The notes beneath the pieces were generated by a model that had not been told where the DNA came from, ran no database searches, and saw only the letters and a program-made list of their open reading frames with translations. A DNA stretch of 64,000 nucleotides from Kaistia defluvii (GTDB lineage Bacteria; Pseudomonadota; Alphaproteobacteria; Rhizobiales; Kaistiaceae), in NCBI RefSeq assembly GCF_040548815.1, contig NZ_JBEPSM010000002.1, forward strand, positions 372,001 through 436,000. The letters are read 5' to 3'. This document shows positions 1 through 8,492 of the stretch, one piece after another. Numbering within the stretch: position 1 is the stretch's first letter; the number at the start of each line of letters is the position of its first letter. A program made the translations under genes and the position numbers.

Positions 1-2770
1 CGGCGACCAGGATGGTGCGCCGGGCGCCCTGATAGCCGAAGACGCGGCTTGCCTGCGGGGCGGGCGGCGCCGGGCGGTCGATCGCCGCCAGCATCAGCCG
101 GACCTCGAAGGTGCTGCCGCCGCCCTCCGTCTGCCGGAGCGCAATGTCGCCGCCCATCAGCTGTGCCAGCATCTTGGTGATGGTCAGCCCCAGCCCGGTG
201 CCGGGCACGGCGAGCGACTGCGAGCTGGCGCCGCGCTCGAATGGTTCGAAGATGCGCTCGATATCGGCGGCGGGAATGCCGGGGCCGGTATCCTCGACCC
301 GAAGCGTCGCGACCTGGCTGCGATAGCCGATCTTGAGCGCGACATGGCCGGTCTCGGTGAACTTGATCGCGTTGGAGAGCAGGTTGACCAGGATCTGGCG
401 CAGCCGCTTCTCGTCGGTCGCCACCACTTCCGGCAAATTGTCCGGCCGCTCGAAGCGGAAGGCGAGACCCTTGGCCTCGGCCTGGAAGCGGAACATGTCG
501 ACGACCTGGTCGAGGAAGTCGGTCAATCGGATCTCGTCGCGCTGCAGGCGCAGCCGGCCGGCCTCGATGCGCGAGATCTCCAGCAGTCCGTCGATCAGGC
601 CCGAGAGATGCTCGGCGCTGCGGCGGATGACGCTGATATTGCCCTGCCGCGCCGGGGGAATCGTCTCGTCGCGCTCGAGGATCTGCGCATAGCCGAACAC
701 GGCGTTGAGCGGCGTGCGCAATTCGTGGCTGAGGCCGACCAGATAGCGGCTCTTGGCCTGGTTGGCCGATTCCGCCACTTCCTTGGCGCGCTGCAATTCG
801 GCGTCGGTCTTCCGGTGCGCCTCGATCTCGCGCAGCAGCAGCGTCGTCTGGCGGGCCGATTCCTCCTGCGCCACATGCCGGCTTTCATTCGCCAGCACCA
901 GGAACCAGGCGGCGATGCCGGAGACGATCAGCAGGATGAAGAAGGCGGCCCAGAGCGTCTGGGCAATGATGTCGCCATGCAGGCCGCCATAGGCGGTCGC
1001 CTGGACATGGATCAGCAGCAGAACAAGGCTGATCACCGCCATGAACAGGGTCAGGATCCCCGCATATTGCACGATGCGCGGGCTGACCCGCGCGGCGATG
1101 CCTGCCGGCAGGACGGCTGAAACCGCCTCGCTCACCTGGCTTTGCAGTCGCGCATGCGGCTTGCACAGATCATGGCAGCGTGCGTCCAGCGAGCAGCAGA
1201 GCGAGCAGATCGGGCCGGAATAGGCCGGACAATAGGCGCTGTCCTCCGGTTCGAAATGGTGCTCGCAGACGGTGCACTGGATCTCCTTCAGCAGATGCCA
1301 GTGGGCGCGCGGCTTGCGGGCGAGGTAGTATTTCCCACCCGTTGCCCAGGCGATGGCGGGGGCCGTGACCAGGGCGACGCCGAGCGCGATGAAGGGCGCA
1401 AAGGCCTTGGCGACCTCGCCAAACAGGCCGACGGCCGAGATCAGCCCGAGCAGGGTCGCGATCGCCATCGCGCCGACGCCGACCGGGTTGATGTCGTAGA
1501 GATGCGCGCGCTTGAACTCGATGCCGGGCGGCGACAGGCCGAGCGGCTTGTTGATGGCGAGGTCGGCGACGATGGTGCCGAGCCAGGCGACGGCGACGAC
1601 CGAAAACAGCCCCAAGGTCTGCTCCAGCGCGCGATAAATGCCGAGTTCCATCAGCAGCAGCGCAATCGCCACGTTGAAGACGAGCCAGACGACGCGGCCG
1701 GGATGGCTGTGCGTCAGGCGCGAGAAGAAGTTCGACCAGGCCAGCGAGCCGGCATAGGCGTTCATCACATTGATCTTCAGCTGCGACACGACGACGAAGG
1801 CGGCGGTCAGGAACAGCGCCGCGTCCGTCCAGGGCAGCACATAGCCGAAGGCGACGACATACATCCGCGCCGGTTCGGCCGCGTGCTCGACCGGCACGCC
1901 ATGGCGCAGCGCCAGCACGGCCAGGAACGAGCCGAACAGTAGCTTTGGCGCGCCGACGATGATCCAGCCGGCACCGGCCAGCAGCGTCGCGATGCGGCCG
2001 CGCCGCCCTTCGAGGCCTGCGGCCGGCAGGAAGCGCAGGATGTCGACCTGCTCCCCGATCTGCGGCATCAGCCCGAGAATGACGGAGCTGGCCGCCCCCA
2101 GCGCCACGATATCGAGGCCGTGATGGCCATTGGCAGGCGCCAGCCCCTCGAAGGCGAACCAGTTCGCGACCGAGCCGGAATCCTGCCAGAGGATGAAGCC
2201 GACCGGCAGGAGGTTGAGGAAGATCCAGAGCGGCTGGGTGAAGATCTGGAAGCGGCTGATCCAGGTGATGCCATGCGTCACCAGAGGAATGACGGCCGCG
2301 GCGCTCAATATGTAGCCGAGCCAGGTCGGGATGCCGAAGGCGATCTCCAGCGCCGTCGTCATGATCGAGGCTTCGATCGCGAACAGGATGAAGGTGAAGG
2401 TGGCGTAGATCAGCGAGGTAACGGTCGAGCCGATATAGCCGAAGCCGGCGCCGCGGGTCAGCAGGTCGATGTCGACGCCGTAGCGCGAGGCGTAGCGGGC
2501 GATCGGCAGGCCGGTCAGGAACAGCACGACGCCGACCACCAGCGTCGCGGCGATGGCGTTGATCGTGCCATGCGACAGGGTGATGGCGCCGCCGATCGCT
2601 TCCAGGGCGAGGAAGGAAATCGCGCCGATGGCGGTCTGGGCGACGCGCGGCGTGGTCCAGCGTCGCGCGCTCTTGGCGGTGAAGCGGAGCGCGTAGTCTT
2701 CCAGCGTCTGATTGGCGACCCAGCGATTATAGTCCCGGCGGACGGGTAGGATCCGCTGTCGTCCCGTCAT
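1..2770 (-). CDS. NCS1-type permease fused to hybrid sensor histidine kinase (3' end outside window)
   Basis: The frame is open without a stop from the ATG at 2770 to the window edge (923 codons), so the C-terminus is missing. Residues about 20-490 form a 12-helix purine/cytosine/hydantoin-type (NCS1) permease. A linker at residues 499-536 carries eight cysteines (C499, C502, C514, C522, C525, C526, C532, C536) plus H504/H505, a zinc-binding look. Two more membrane helices and a coiled coil follow. Then come a HisKA domain with the motif GLSHELRTPLN (phospho-acceptor His682), an HATPase with N, G1 (DTGPGIP) and G2 (GTGLGL) boxes, and the start of a receiver domain (RRTILVA) at the edge. By analogy with CbrA-like transporter-kinases it probably senses a substrate passing through or bound to the permease. 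It is divergent from urtA, so urea, allantoin, hydantoin or a purine-derived nitrogen source is a reasonable ligand guess. Ligand and output are inference. Confidence 0.9.
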   Translation of the reverse strand, partial: MTGRQRILPVRRDYNRWVANQTLEDYALRFTAKSARRWTTPRVAQTAIGAISFLALEAIGGAITLSHGTINAIAATLVVGVVLFLTGLPIARYASRYGVDIDLLTRGAGFGYIGSTVTSLIYATFTFILFAIEASIMTTALEIAFGIPTWLGYILSAAAVIPLVTHGITWISRFQIFTQPLWIFLNLLPVGFILWQDSGSVANWFAFEGLAPANGHHGLDIVALGAASSVILGLMPQIGEQVDILRFLPAAGLEGRRGRIATLLAGAGWIIVGAPKLLFGSFLAVLALRHGVPVEHAAEPARMYVVAFGYVLPWTDAALFLTAAFVVVSQLKINVMNAYAGSLAWSNFFSRLTHSHPGRVVWLVFNVAIALLLMELGIYRALEQTLGLFSVVAVAWLGTIVADLAINKPLGLSPPGIEFKRAHLYDINPVGVGAMAIATLLGLISAVGLFGEVAKAFAPFIALGVALVTAPAIAWATGGKYYLARKPRAHWHLLKEIQCTVCEHHFEPEDSAYCPAYSGPICSLCCSLDARCHDLCKPHARLQSQVSEAVSAVLPAGIAARVSPRIVQYAGILTLFMAVISLVLLLIHVQATAYGGLHGDIIAQTLWAAFFILLIVSGIAAWFLVLANESRHVAQEESARQTTLLLREIEAHRKTDAELQRAKEVAESANQAKSRYLVGLSHELRTPLNAVFGYAQILERDETIPPARQGNISVIRRSAEHLSGLIDGLLEISRIEAGRLRLQRDEIRLTDFLDQVVDMFRFQAEAKGLAFRFERPDNLPEVVATDEKRLRQILVNLLSNAIKFTETGHVALKIGYRSQVATLRVEDTGPGIPAADIERIFEPFERGASSQSLAVPGTGLGLTITKMLAQLMGGDIALRQTEGGGSTFEVRLMLAAIDRPAPPAPQASRVFGYQGARRTILVA

Positions 2771-2895
2771 CGCGCGTCTGCTTATCTTCTGAGCCTGCCT
2801 AGGATTTGAGCGATGATGCGGGATCGGGGGCGGTGGCGCAAGGGCTTTTGACGGCCATTGGACGCGACGGATTGGTGCGGGGCGGCGGAAGAAAG

Positions 2896-3058
2896 ACCCT
2901 CACCCCAGCCCTCTCCCGCAAGCGGGCGAGGGAGTTCTGCCGCGCTTGTCCCCACTGGAGTGATTTCCCGGCTGGTCTACACAAGTCTGGTCAGTCCTAA
3001 CAACCGACGCGGCCGGCCCCCTCTCCCGTGAGCGGGAGAGGGCTGGGGTGAGGGGCTT
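2896..3058. repeat. Pair of inverted GC-rich palindromic repeats
   Basis: Two copies of a roughly 40-bp palindromic unit face each other: one at 2896-2934 (ACCCTCACCCCAGCCCTCTC then a hairpin), one at 3016-3058 in reverse orientation (hairpin then GGGCTGGGGTGAGGGGCTT). The same paired arrangement recurs at 33623-33770. It lies in the 505-bp region between the divergent permease-kinase and urtA genes. This is the style of short intergenic palindromes common in rhizobial genomes. No coding capacity is seen. Confidence 0.8.
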
Positions 3059-3102
3059 GCTTCAATCCCATCTCGCGTCCCGCTCCGGCAGTCGTGATCC
3101 AC

Positions 3103-3120
3103 ATACGTCAATCGACGTAT
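3103..3120. promoter_or_regulatory. Dyad ATACGTC-N4-GACGTAT upstream of urtA
   Basis: A perfect 7-bp inverted repeat with a 4-bp spacer sits 156 bp before the urtA start, in the intergenic region shared with the divergent permease-kinase gene. Its symmetry and position fit a dimeric regulator site. The regulator is unknown; no clear sigma-54 -24/-12 element was seen nearby. Confidence 0.5.
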
Positions 3121-3275
3121 ATGCTGCACCGCGAAAACTATCGGACAGTTCCCCTCACGAACGAGCCGGCATCGCCTTCCAGAACGCCAGGTCTCGTCTC
3201 GCGATTGTCGCAAGCCAACCGCTCCGCCCGGCCGCAAAAGCCGGGAAAAGGGCCGAACAGGGGGAATTGAGACCG

Positions 3276-4574
3276 ATGAGCTATCTGAGCCGTACATTCG
3301 GCGCGATCGCAACGGCCGCCATGATTGGCGCCGGTGCAACGGGCGCCATCGCTGCGGAGGAGACCATCAAGGTCGGCGTCCTCCATTCGCTGTCGGGAAC
3401 GATGGCGATCTCCGAAACCACGCTGAAGGACACCGTCCTGTTCCTCATCGACGAGCAGAACAAGAAGGGTGGCGTCCTCGGCAAGAAGCTCGAGGCGGTC
3501 GTCGTCGATCCGGCTTCGAACTGGCCGCTCTTCGCCGAGAAGGCGCGCGAGCTGATCAGCCAGAACGGCGTCTCGGTCGTGTTCGGCTGCTGGACCTCGG
3601 TTTCCCGCAAGTCGGTCCTGCCGGTGTTCAAGGAACTCGACTCGATCCTGTTCTACCCCGTCCAGTACGAGGGCGAGGAATCCGAGCGCAACGTGTTCTA
3701 CACGGGCGCCGCTCCGAACCAGCAGGCCATTCCCGCCGTCGATTACCTGATGAGCGAAGATGGCGGCTCGGTGAAGCGCTGGGTGCTCGAAGGCACCGAC
3801 TACGTCTATCCGCGCACCACCAACAAGATCCTCGAAGCCTACCTGCTGTCGAAGGGCGTCGCCGCCGAAGACATCATGGTCAATTACACGCCGTTCGGCT
3901 TCTCCGACTGGCAGACCGAAGTCTCCGCCATCAAGAAGTTCGGCTCGGCCGGCAAGAAGACCGCCGTCGTCTCGACCGTCAACGGCGATGCGAACGTGCC
4001 GTTCTACAAGGAACTGGGCAACCAGGGCGTCAAGGCGACCGACATTCCGGTCGTGGCCTTCTCGGTCGGTGAAGAAGAACTCGCCGGCATCGACACCAAG
4101 CCGCTGGTCGGCCATCTCGCCGCCTGGAACTACTTCCAGTCGATCGACACGCCGGAGAACGCCGAGTTCATCAAGAAGTGGCGCGCCTTCATCGGCAACG
4201 ACAAGCGCACCACCAATGACCCGATGGAAGCGACCGTCATCGGCTTCAACGCCTGGGTGAAGGCCGTCGAAAAGGCTGGCACGACGTCTCCGGACAGCGT
4301 CATCGACGCCCTGATCGGCGTCTCGGTGCCGAACCTGACCGGTGGCTTCTCGACCATCATGCCGAACCACCACATCACCAAGCCGGTCTATATCGGCGAG
4401 ATCCAGGACGATGGCCAGCTGGACGTCGTGTGGCAGACCCCGGGCCTGGTCGTCGGTGACGAATGGTCCGACTACCTGCCGGACTCCAAGGATCTGATCT
4501 CCGATTGGCGCGCGCCGATGTCCTGCGGCAACTTCAATGTCGCCACCGGCAAGTGCGGCGGCAAGGGTTCCTGA
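3276..4574 (+). CDS. urtA: Urea/short-chain amide ABC transporter substrate-binding protein UrtA
   Basis: Periplasmic binding protein of the urea importer UrtABCDE, 432 aa. A Sec signal peptide (MSYLSRTFGAIATAAMIGAG, cleavage after AIAA) is followed by the type I fold opening TIKVGVLHSLSGTMAISE and the family segment VVFGCWTSVSRKSVLPVF (Cys105), both typical of UrtA/FmdD/AmiC proteins. The ATG at 3276 was chosen because it directly precedes the signal peptide and follows GGGGGA. The in-frame extension upstream to 3048 runs through a palindromic repeat and is non-coding in character. It is the first gene of urtABCDE. A strong hairpin after its stop probably keeps urtA mRNA more abundant than the downstream genes. 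No urease or amidase gene lies beside the operon, so urea versus short amides is not settled. Confidence 0.96.
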   Translation: MSYLSRTFGAIATAAMIGAGATGAIAAEETIKVGVLHSLSGTMAISETTLKDTVLFLIDEQNKKGGVLGKKLEAVVVDPASNWPLFAEKARELISQNGVSVVFGCWTSVSRKSVLPVFKELDSILFYPVQYEGEESERNVFYTGAAPNQQAIPAVDYLMSEDGGSVKRWVLEGTDYVYPRTTNKILEAYLLSKGVAAEDIMVNYTPFGFSDWQTEVSAIKKFGSAGKKTAVVSTVNGDANVPFYKELGNQGVKATDIPVVAFSVGEEELAGIDTKPLVGHLAAWNYFQSIDTPENAEFIKKWRAFIGNDKRTTNDPMEATVIGFNAWVKAVEKAGTTSPDSVIDALIGVSVPNLTGGFSTIMPNHHITKPVYIGEIQDDGQLDVVWQTPGLVVGDEWSDYLPDSKDLISDWRAPMSCGNFNVATGKCGGKGS

Positions 4575-4598
4575 CACCTTGCTATCCGCCTGAGCCAG

Positions 4599-4625
4599 AC
4601 GGGAGGCGGCATGTCCGCCTCCCGT
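4599..4625 (+). other. Intercistronic hairpin between urtA and urtB
   Basis: A perfect 11-bp stem (ACGGGAGGCGG / CCGCCTCCCGT) with loop CATGT starts 25 bp after the urtA stop. There is no T-run after it, so it is not a canonical terminator. It more likely acts as an mRNA-processing or partial attenuation element that favours the binding-protein transcript. Confidence 0.6.
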
Positions 4626-4746
4626 ACTGCCGAGTTCACGGGCCATGGTCGCCCGGTCTCGACGATCTGAGTTGCCCGCCGGGCGGGCGTCTCGAACCAC
4701 GCACCATATCCTGACACCCCGAGGCTTCTAGCCTGAGGACAATCCC

Positions 4747-6372
4747 GTGGTCGACATGATCTCCCGCTTCAAGACCCTTCTCGCCACCCTGGCTCTCGTC
4801 TTGCTCGCCGCCATTCCCGGGGCCCATGCCGACGATCTGAAGCCGCTGGTGGATGGGCTCGGAAAGTCCGGCTATGCCGCCATCCGGGAAGCCGTGGGCG
4901 CGCTCGCCGCGACCGGTGACCCGGCCGTGGCGCCGGTGCTGCAATCGCTCTCCGCCGGCGATCTCTATGTGCGCAAGTCCGATCGCGCCGTCTTCGCCGC
5001 CACCAAGGCCGAGGGCGGCTTCAAGCTGACCGATCCAGCGACCGGCGCCGATGCCGGCACCGCCACCTCCGGCGAAATCGACAAGATCAAGGTCAACAAT
5101 GCCGTGCGCGAAACGGTGACCACGGCGCTCGGCTCGCTGACGCTGATGAGCCCCGATATCGCCAAGCGCCGCTCCGCCGCCGCCGACATGTTCCGCAATG
5201 GCGACCCGGCGCAGATCCCGCTGCTCGACCAGGCGATCACAAAGGAAACCGACCCCGGCATCGCCGCGACGCTGCAGCTGGCCCGGGCCGCCGCCGTCCT
5301 CAAATCCGACCAGCCCGACGCCGACAAGATCGCCGCCATCACCGTGCTGCAGACCAAGGGGGGCCGCGATGTGCTGGGACAGCTGACGGCGATCGAGGCG
5401 TCCTCGGCCGATGGCGCGGTCAAGACCGCCGCCGCCAATGCGCTTTCCTCGATCCGCGGCACGCTGAAGCTCTGGGACGGCGCGCAGAACATCCTCTACG
5501 GCGTCTCGCTCGGCTCGGTGCTGTTGCTCGCCGCCATCGGGCTTGCCATCACCTTCGGCGTCATGGGCGTCATCAACATGGCGCATGGTGAGATGGTCAT
5601 GCTCGGCGCCTACACCACCTTCGTCGTGCAGGAGTTGATCCGCAACAACGTGCCCTGGCTGTTCGATTGGTCGCTGGCGATCGCGCTGCCGCTCGCCTTC
5701 CTAGTCGCCGGCCTGGTCGGCGTGCTGATCGAGCGCATGGTGATCCGCTATCTCTACGGCCGGCCGCTGGAAACCCTGCTCGCCACCTGGGGCGTATCGC
5801 TGATCCTGCAGCAGGCGGTGCGCACCTGGTTCGGCCCCAACAACCGCGAGGTCGGCAATCCGTCCTGGATGTCGGGCGCGTTCGAGCTCGGCAATCTGAC
5901 CATCACCTACAATCGCATGTGGATCGTCGTCTTCTCGCTGGTCGTCTTCGCCGCGCTGATGCTCGTGCTGAAGCGCACCGCCTTCGGCCTGCAGACCCGC
6001 GCCGTGACGCAGAACCGGCCGATGGCTTCTTCCATGGGCATCCGTACGCCCTGGGTCGATGCGCTGACCTTCGGCCTCGGCTCGGGCATTGCCGGCATTG
6101 CCGGCGTGGCGCTGAGCCAGATCGACAATGTCAGCCCCAATCTCGGCCAGGGCTACATCATCGACAGCTTCATGGTCGTGGTGTTCGGCGGGGTCGGCAA
6201 TCTCTGGGGCACGCTGGTCGGCGCCTTCACGCTCGGCATCGCCAACAAGTTCCTCGAGCCCTATGCCGGCGCCGTGCTCGGCAAGATCCTGGTGCTCGTC
6301 TTCATCATCCTGTTCATCCAGAAGCGCCCGCGCGGCCTGTTCGCGCTCAAGGGCCGGGCGGTGGAGGCATGA
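4747..6372 (+). CDS. urtB: Urea ABC transporter permease UrtB
   Basis: Inner-membrane permease of the LivH class, 541 aa, with the UrtB-specific extension. After a signal peptide (to about residue 28, ending GAHA) comes a periplasmic helical-repeat domain up to about residue 245. The membrane part carries the motif VINMAHGEMVMLGAYTT and later a glycine-rich VVFGGVGNLWGT segment. The length equals that of typical UrtB and clearly exceeds plain LivH (about 290 aa). The start is GTG at 4747, placed 7 bp after a GAGGA ribosome site; the ATG at 4756 would be too far. The gap to urtC is filled by a 123-bp palindromic element. Confidence 0.95.
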   Translation: MVDMISRFKTLLATLALVLLAAIPGAHADDLKPLVDGLGKSGYAAIREAVGALAATGDPAVAPVLQSLSAGDLYVRKSDRAVFAATKAEGGFKLTDPATGADAGTATSGEIDKIKVNNAVRETVTTALGSLTLMSPDIAKRRSAAADMFRNGDPAQIPLLDQAITKETDPGIAATLQLARAAAVLKSDQPDADKIAAITVLQTKGGRDVLGQLTAIEASSADGAVKTAAANALSSIRGTLKLWDGAQNILYGVSLGSVLLLAAIGLAITFGVMGVINMAHGEMVMLGAYTTFVVQELIRNNVPWLFDWSLAIALPLAFLVAGLVGVLIERMVIRYLYGRPLETLLATWGVSLILQQAVRTWFGPNNREVGNPSWMSGAFELGNLTITYNRMWIVVFSLVVFAALMLVLKRTAFGLQTRAVTQNRPMASSMGIRTPWVDALTFGLGSGIAGIAGVALSQIDNVSPNLGQGYIIDSFMVVVFGGVGNLWGTLVGAFTLGIANKFLEPYAGAVLGKILVLVFIILFIQKRPRGLFALKGRAVEA

Positions 6373-6404
6373 TCGGCCGGATGGTGGCAACGGCAGATAG
6401 TTTG

Positions 6405-6527
6405 CACCTCTCCCTGAGGGAGAGGTCGACGGCCAAAGGCCGGCGGGTGAGGGTTTACGGCCTCACCGGTTGTTTCCCTAAACCCTCACCCGGCTCTGCG
6501 AGCCGACCTCTCCCTCAGGGAGAGGTG
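6405..6527. repeat. 123-bp intergenic palindromic element, copy 1
   Basis: Both ends carry the same 22-bp self-complementary block (CACCTCTCCCTGAGGGAGAG plus GT at the left, its mirror at the right). The interior holds the inverted segments GGGTGAGGGTTTACGG and AACCCTCACCC. It lies between urtB and urtC inside the operon. A second copy of exactly the same length, in the opposite orientation, is at 46001-46123. It encodes no protein, so it resembles a BIME/MITE-like passive element. Confidence 0.85.
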
Positions 6528-6544
6528 AAGAAAGGGCTCCAGTC

Positions 6545-7702
6545 ATGATCACCGCCTTCATCCTGCGCGCCCTCGACCGCCGCACCTCGATCGTCCTGCT
6601 GGTCATCCTCGGCATCGGCATCCTGCTGCCGGTGCTGAACCTCGCCACCGACCCGTCAAGCCCGTTCCATGTCCCGACCTATGTCCTGACCTTGCTCGGC
6701 AAGTACCTGACCTATGCGCTGCTGGCGCTGTCGGTCGACCTGGTCTGGGGCTTCTGCGGCATCCTCTCGCTCGGCCACGGCGCCTTCTTCGCGCTCGGCG
6801 GCTATGGCATGGGCATGTATCTGATGCGCCAGATCGGCGATCGCGGCACCTATGGAAATCCGATCCTGCCGGACTTCATGGTGTTCCTGAACTGGAAGGA
6901 ACTGCCCTGGTTCTGGTACGGCTTCGACCACTTCTGGTTCGCCGCCCTCATCGTCCTGCAGGCGCCCGGCCTGCTGGCCTTCGTGTTCGGCTGGTTCGCC
7001 TTCCGGAGTCGCGTCACCGGCGTCTATCTGTCGATCATCACCCAGGCGATGACCTATGCGTTGCTGCTCGCCTTTTTCCGCAACGACATGGGCTTCGGGG
7101 GTAACAACGGGTTAACAGACTTCAAGGACATTCTGGGCTTCGACATCCAGGCGGATGCGACGCGCGGCGCCCTGTTCTTCGCCTCGGCGGCTGCCCTGGC
7201 GCTCGGCTTCTGGATCTGCCGCGCGGTGATCGCCTCCAAGTTCGGCAAGGTTCTGGTCGCCGTCCGCGACGCCGAGAGCCGCACCCGCTTCATCGGCTAC
7301 CGGGTCGAGGGCTACAAGCTCGTGGTCTGGACGCTCTCGGCCATGATGGCCGGCGTCGCCGGCGCGCTCTACGTGCCGCAGATCGGCATCATCAATCCCG
7401 GCGAGTTCGCCCCGGCCAACTCGATCGAGGCGGTGATCTGGGTGGCGGTCGGCGGCCGCGGCACACTGATCGGCCCGATCGTCGGCGCGCTGCTAGTCAA
7501 TTTCGGCAAGACCTGGTTCACCAGCGGCATGCTGGCCGAATACTGGCTGTTCGTGCTCGGCGGCCTGTTCGTGCTGGTGACGCTGTTCCTGCCCAAGGGC
7601 GTCGTCGGTTCGCTGATGACGAAGGGAACGAGGAAGCCGGTCGAAAAGCCGATCGAGGATGTCGTGGCGCCGGGTGTTCCTGCCGGCCAGGCAGCGGAGT
7701 GA
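6545..7702 (+). CDS. urtC: Urea ABC transporter permease UrtC
   Basis: Second permease subunit of the importer (LivM class), 385 aa, about ten membrane helices. Family motifs are LSLGHGAFFALGGYGMGMYL near residue 75, which aligns with the HGEMVMLGAY stretch of UrtB, and WVAVGGRGTLIGPIVGALLV near residue 300. The segment GFGGNNGLTDFKDILGF is typical of UrtC. The gene follows the 123-bp repeat by 17 bp and ends within a few bases of urtD, which indicates coupled translation. It pairs with UrtB to form the transmembrane channel. Confidence 0.95.
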   Translation: MITAFILRALDRRTSIVLLVILGIGILLPVLNLATDPSSPFHVPTYVLTLLGKYLTYALLALSVDLVWGFCGILSLGHGAFFALGGYGMGMYLMRQIGDRGTYGNPILPDFMVFLNWKELPWFWYGFDHFWFAALIVLQAPGLLAFVFGWFAFRSRVTGVYLSIITQAMTYALLLAFFRNDMGFGGNNGLTDFKDILGFDIQADATRGALFFASAAALALGFWICRAVIASKFGKVLVAVRDAESRTRFIGYRVEGYKLVVWTLSAMMAGVAGALYVPQIGIINPGEFAPANSIEAVIWVAVGGRGTLIGPIVGALLVNFGKTWFTSGMLAEYWLFVLGGLFVLVTLFLPKGVVGSLMTKGTRKPVEKPIEDVVAPGVPAGQAAE

Positions 7703-7707
7703 ACGTC

Positions 7708-8490
7708 ATGACCGTCACCAACGAACCGACCCGCGTCGCCCATGCAAAAGCGAGGGATTCCCTGCTCTATCTCGATGGCGTCAGCGTTTCCTTCGACGGC
7801 TTCAAGGCCCTGCGCGGCTTGTCGCTGGTGATCGAGCCGGGCGAGATGCGGGCGATCATCGGCCCGAACGGCGCCGGCAAGACCACGATGATGGATGTGA
7901 TCACCGGCAAGACCAAGCCGGACTCGGGCGACGTCTATTTCGCCGGAGATACCGACCTGACCCGCATGGACGAGGCCTCGATCGCCTCGCTCGGCATCGG
8001 AAGAAAGTTCCAGAAGCCGACCGTCTTCGAGAGCCACACGGTCTGGGACAATATCGATCTGGCACTGGCCGGTGTTCGCAAACCGTTCGCAACCCTCTTC
8101 CATCGCACCTCGAAGGCCGAGATCGCGCGAGTGGAAGAAATCCTCGAGACCATCCGCCTGACCGACAAGCGAGACTGGCTCGCTGCCAATCTCTCGCATG
8201 GCCAGAAGCAGTGGCTGGAGATCGGCATGCTGCTGGCGCAGGAGCCGAAGCTGCTGCTGGTGGATGAACCCGCCGCCGGCATGACCGACGCCGAAACTGC
8301 GGAGACCGCGATCCTGCTCAAGGAAATCGCCAAGACGAAATCCGTCGTGGTGGTCGAGCACGACATGACCTTCGTCCGCGACCTCGGCGTCAAGGTCACG
8401 GTGCTGCACGAGGGCTCGGTGCTCTCGGAAGGCTCGCTCGACGTCGTCTCGGCCGATCCGAAGGTCATCGAAGTATATCTGGGACGATAG
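7708..8490 (+). CDS. urtD: Urea ABC transporter ATP-binding protein UrtD
   Basis: Cytoplasmic ATPase of the LivG class, 260 aa. Walker A is GPNGAGKTT (from residue 52), Walker B is LLLVDEPAAG, and the switch is VVVEHDMTFV. The ABC signature reads LSHGQKQ with His in place of the first Gly, which is the usual UrtD form and not a defect. The ATG at 7708 is preferred because GGAG lies 8 bp before it. A GTG at 7699 would overlap the urtC stop. With UrtE it forms the heterodimeric motor. The C-terminus ends at DVVSADPKVIEVYLGR, a standard LivG-type tail. Confidence 0.95.
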   Translation: MTVTNEPTRVAHAKARDSLLYLDGVSVSFDGFKALRGLSLVIEPGEMRAIIGPNGAGKTTMMDVITGKTKPDSGDVYFAGDTDLTRMDEASIASLGIGRKFQKPTVFESHTVWDNIDLALAGVRKPFATLFHRTSKAEIARVEEILETIRLTDKRDWLAANLSHGQKQWLEIGMLLAQEPKLLLVDEPAAGMTDAETAETAILLKEIAKTKSVVVVEHDMTFVRDLGVKVTVLHEGSVLSEGSLDVVSADPKVIEVYLGR

Positions 8491-8492
8491 AG

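Noticed and set aside
2896-3058. CRISPR-like repeat array
   Set aside because: Only two units in inverted orientation with unequal spacers and no cas genes; it fits palindromic intergenic repeats.
3138-4700. 520-codon minus-strand frame opposite urtA
   Set aside because: It is the antisense of a clearly recognised gene and has no ribosome site or family-like sequence; long antisense frames are expected at this GC content.
7699-8490. UrtD signature LSHGQ read as a defective ATPase
   Set aside because: The His variant is the usual state in UrtD proteins; the other motifs are intact.
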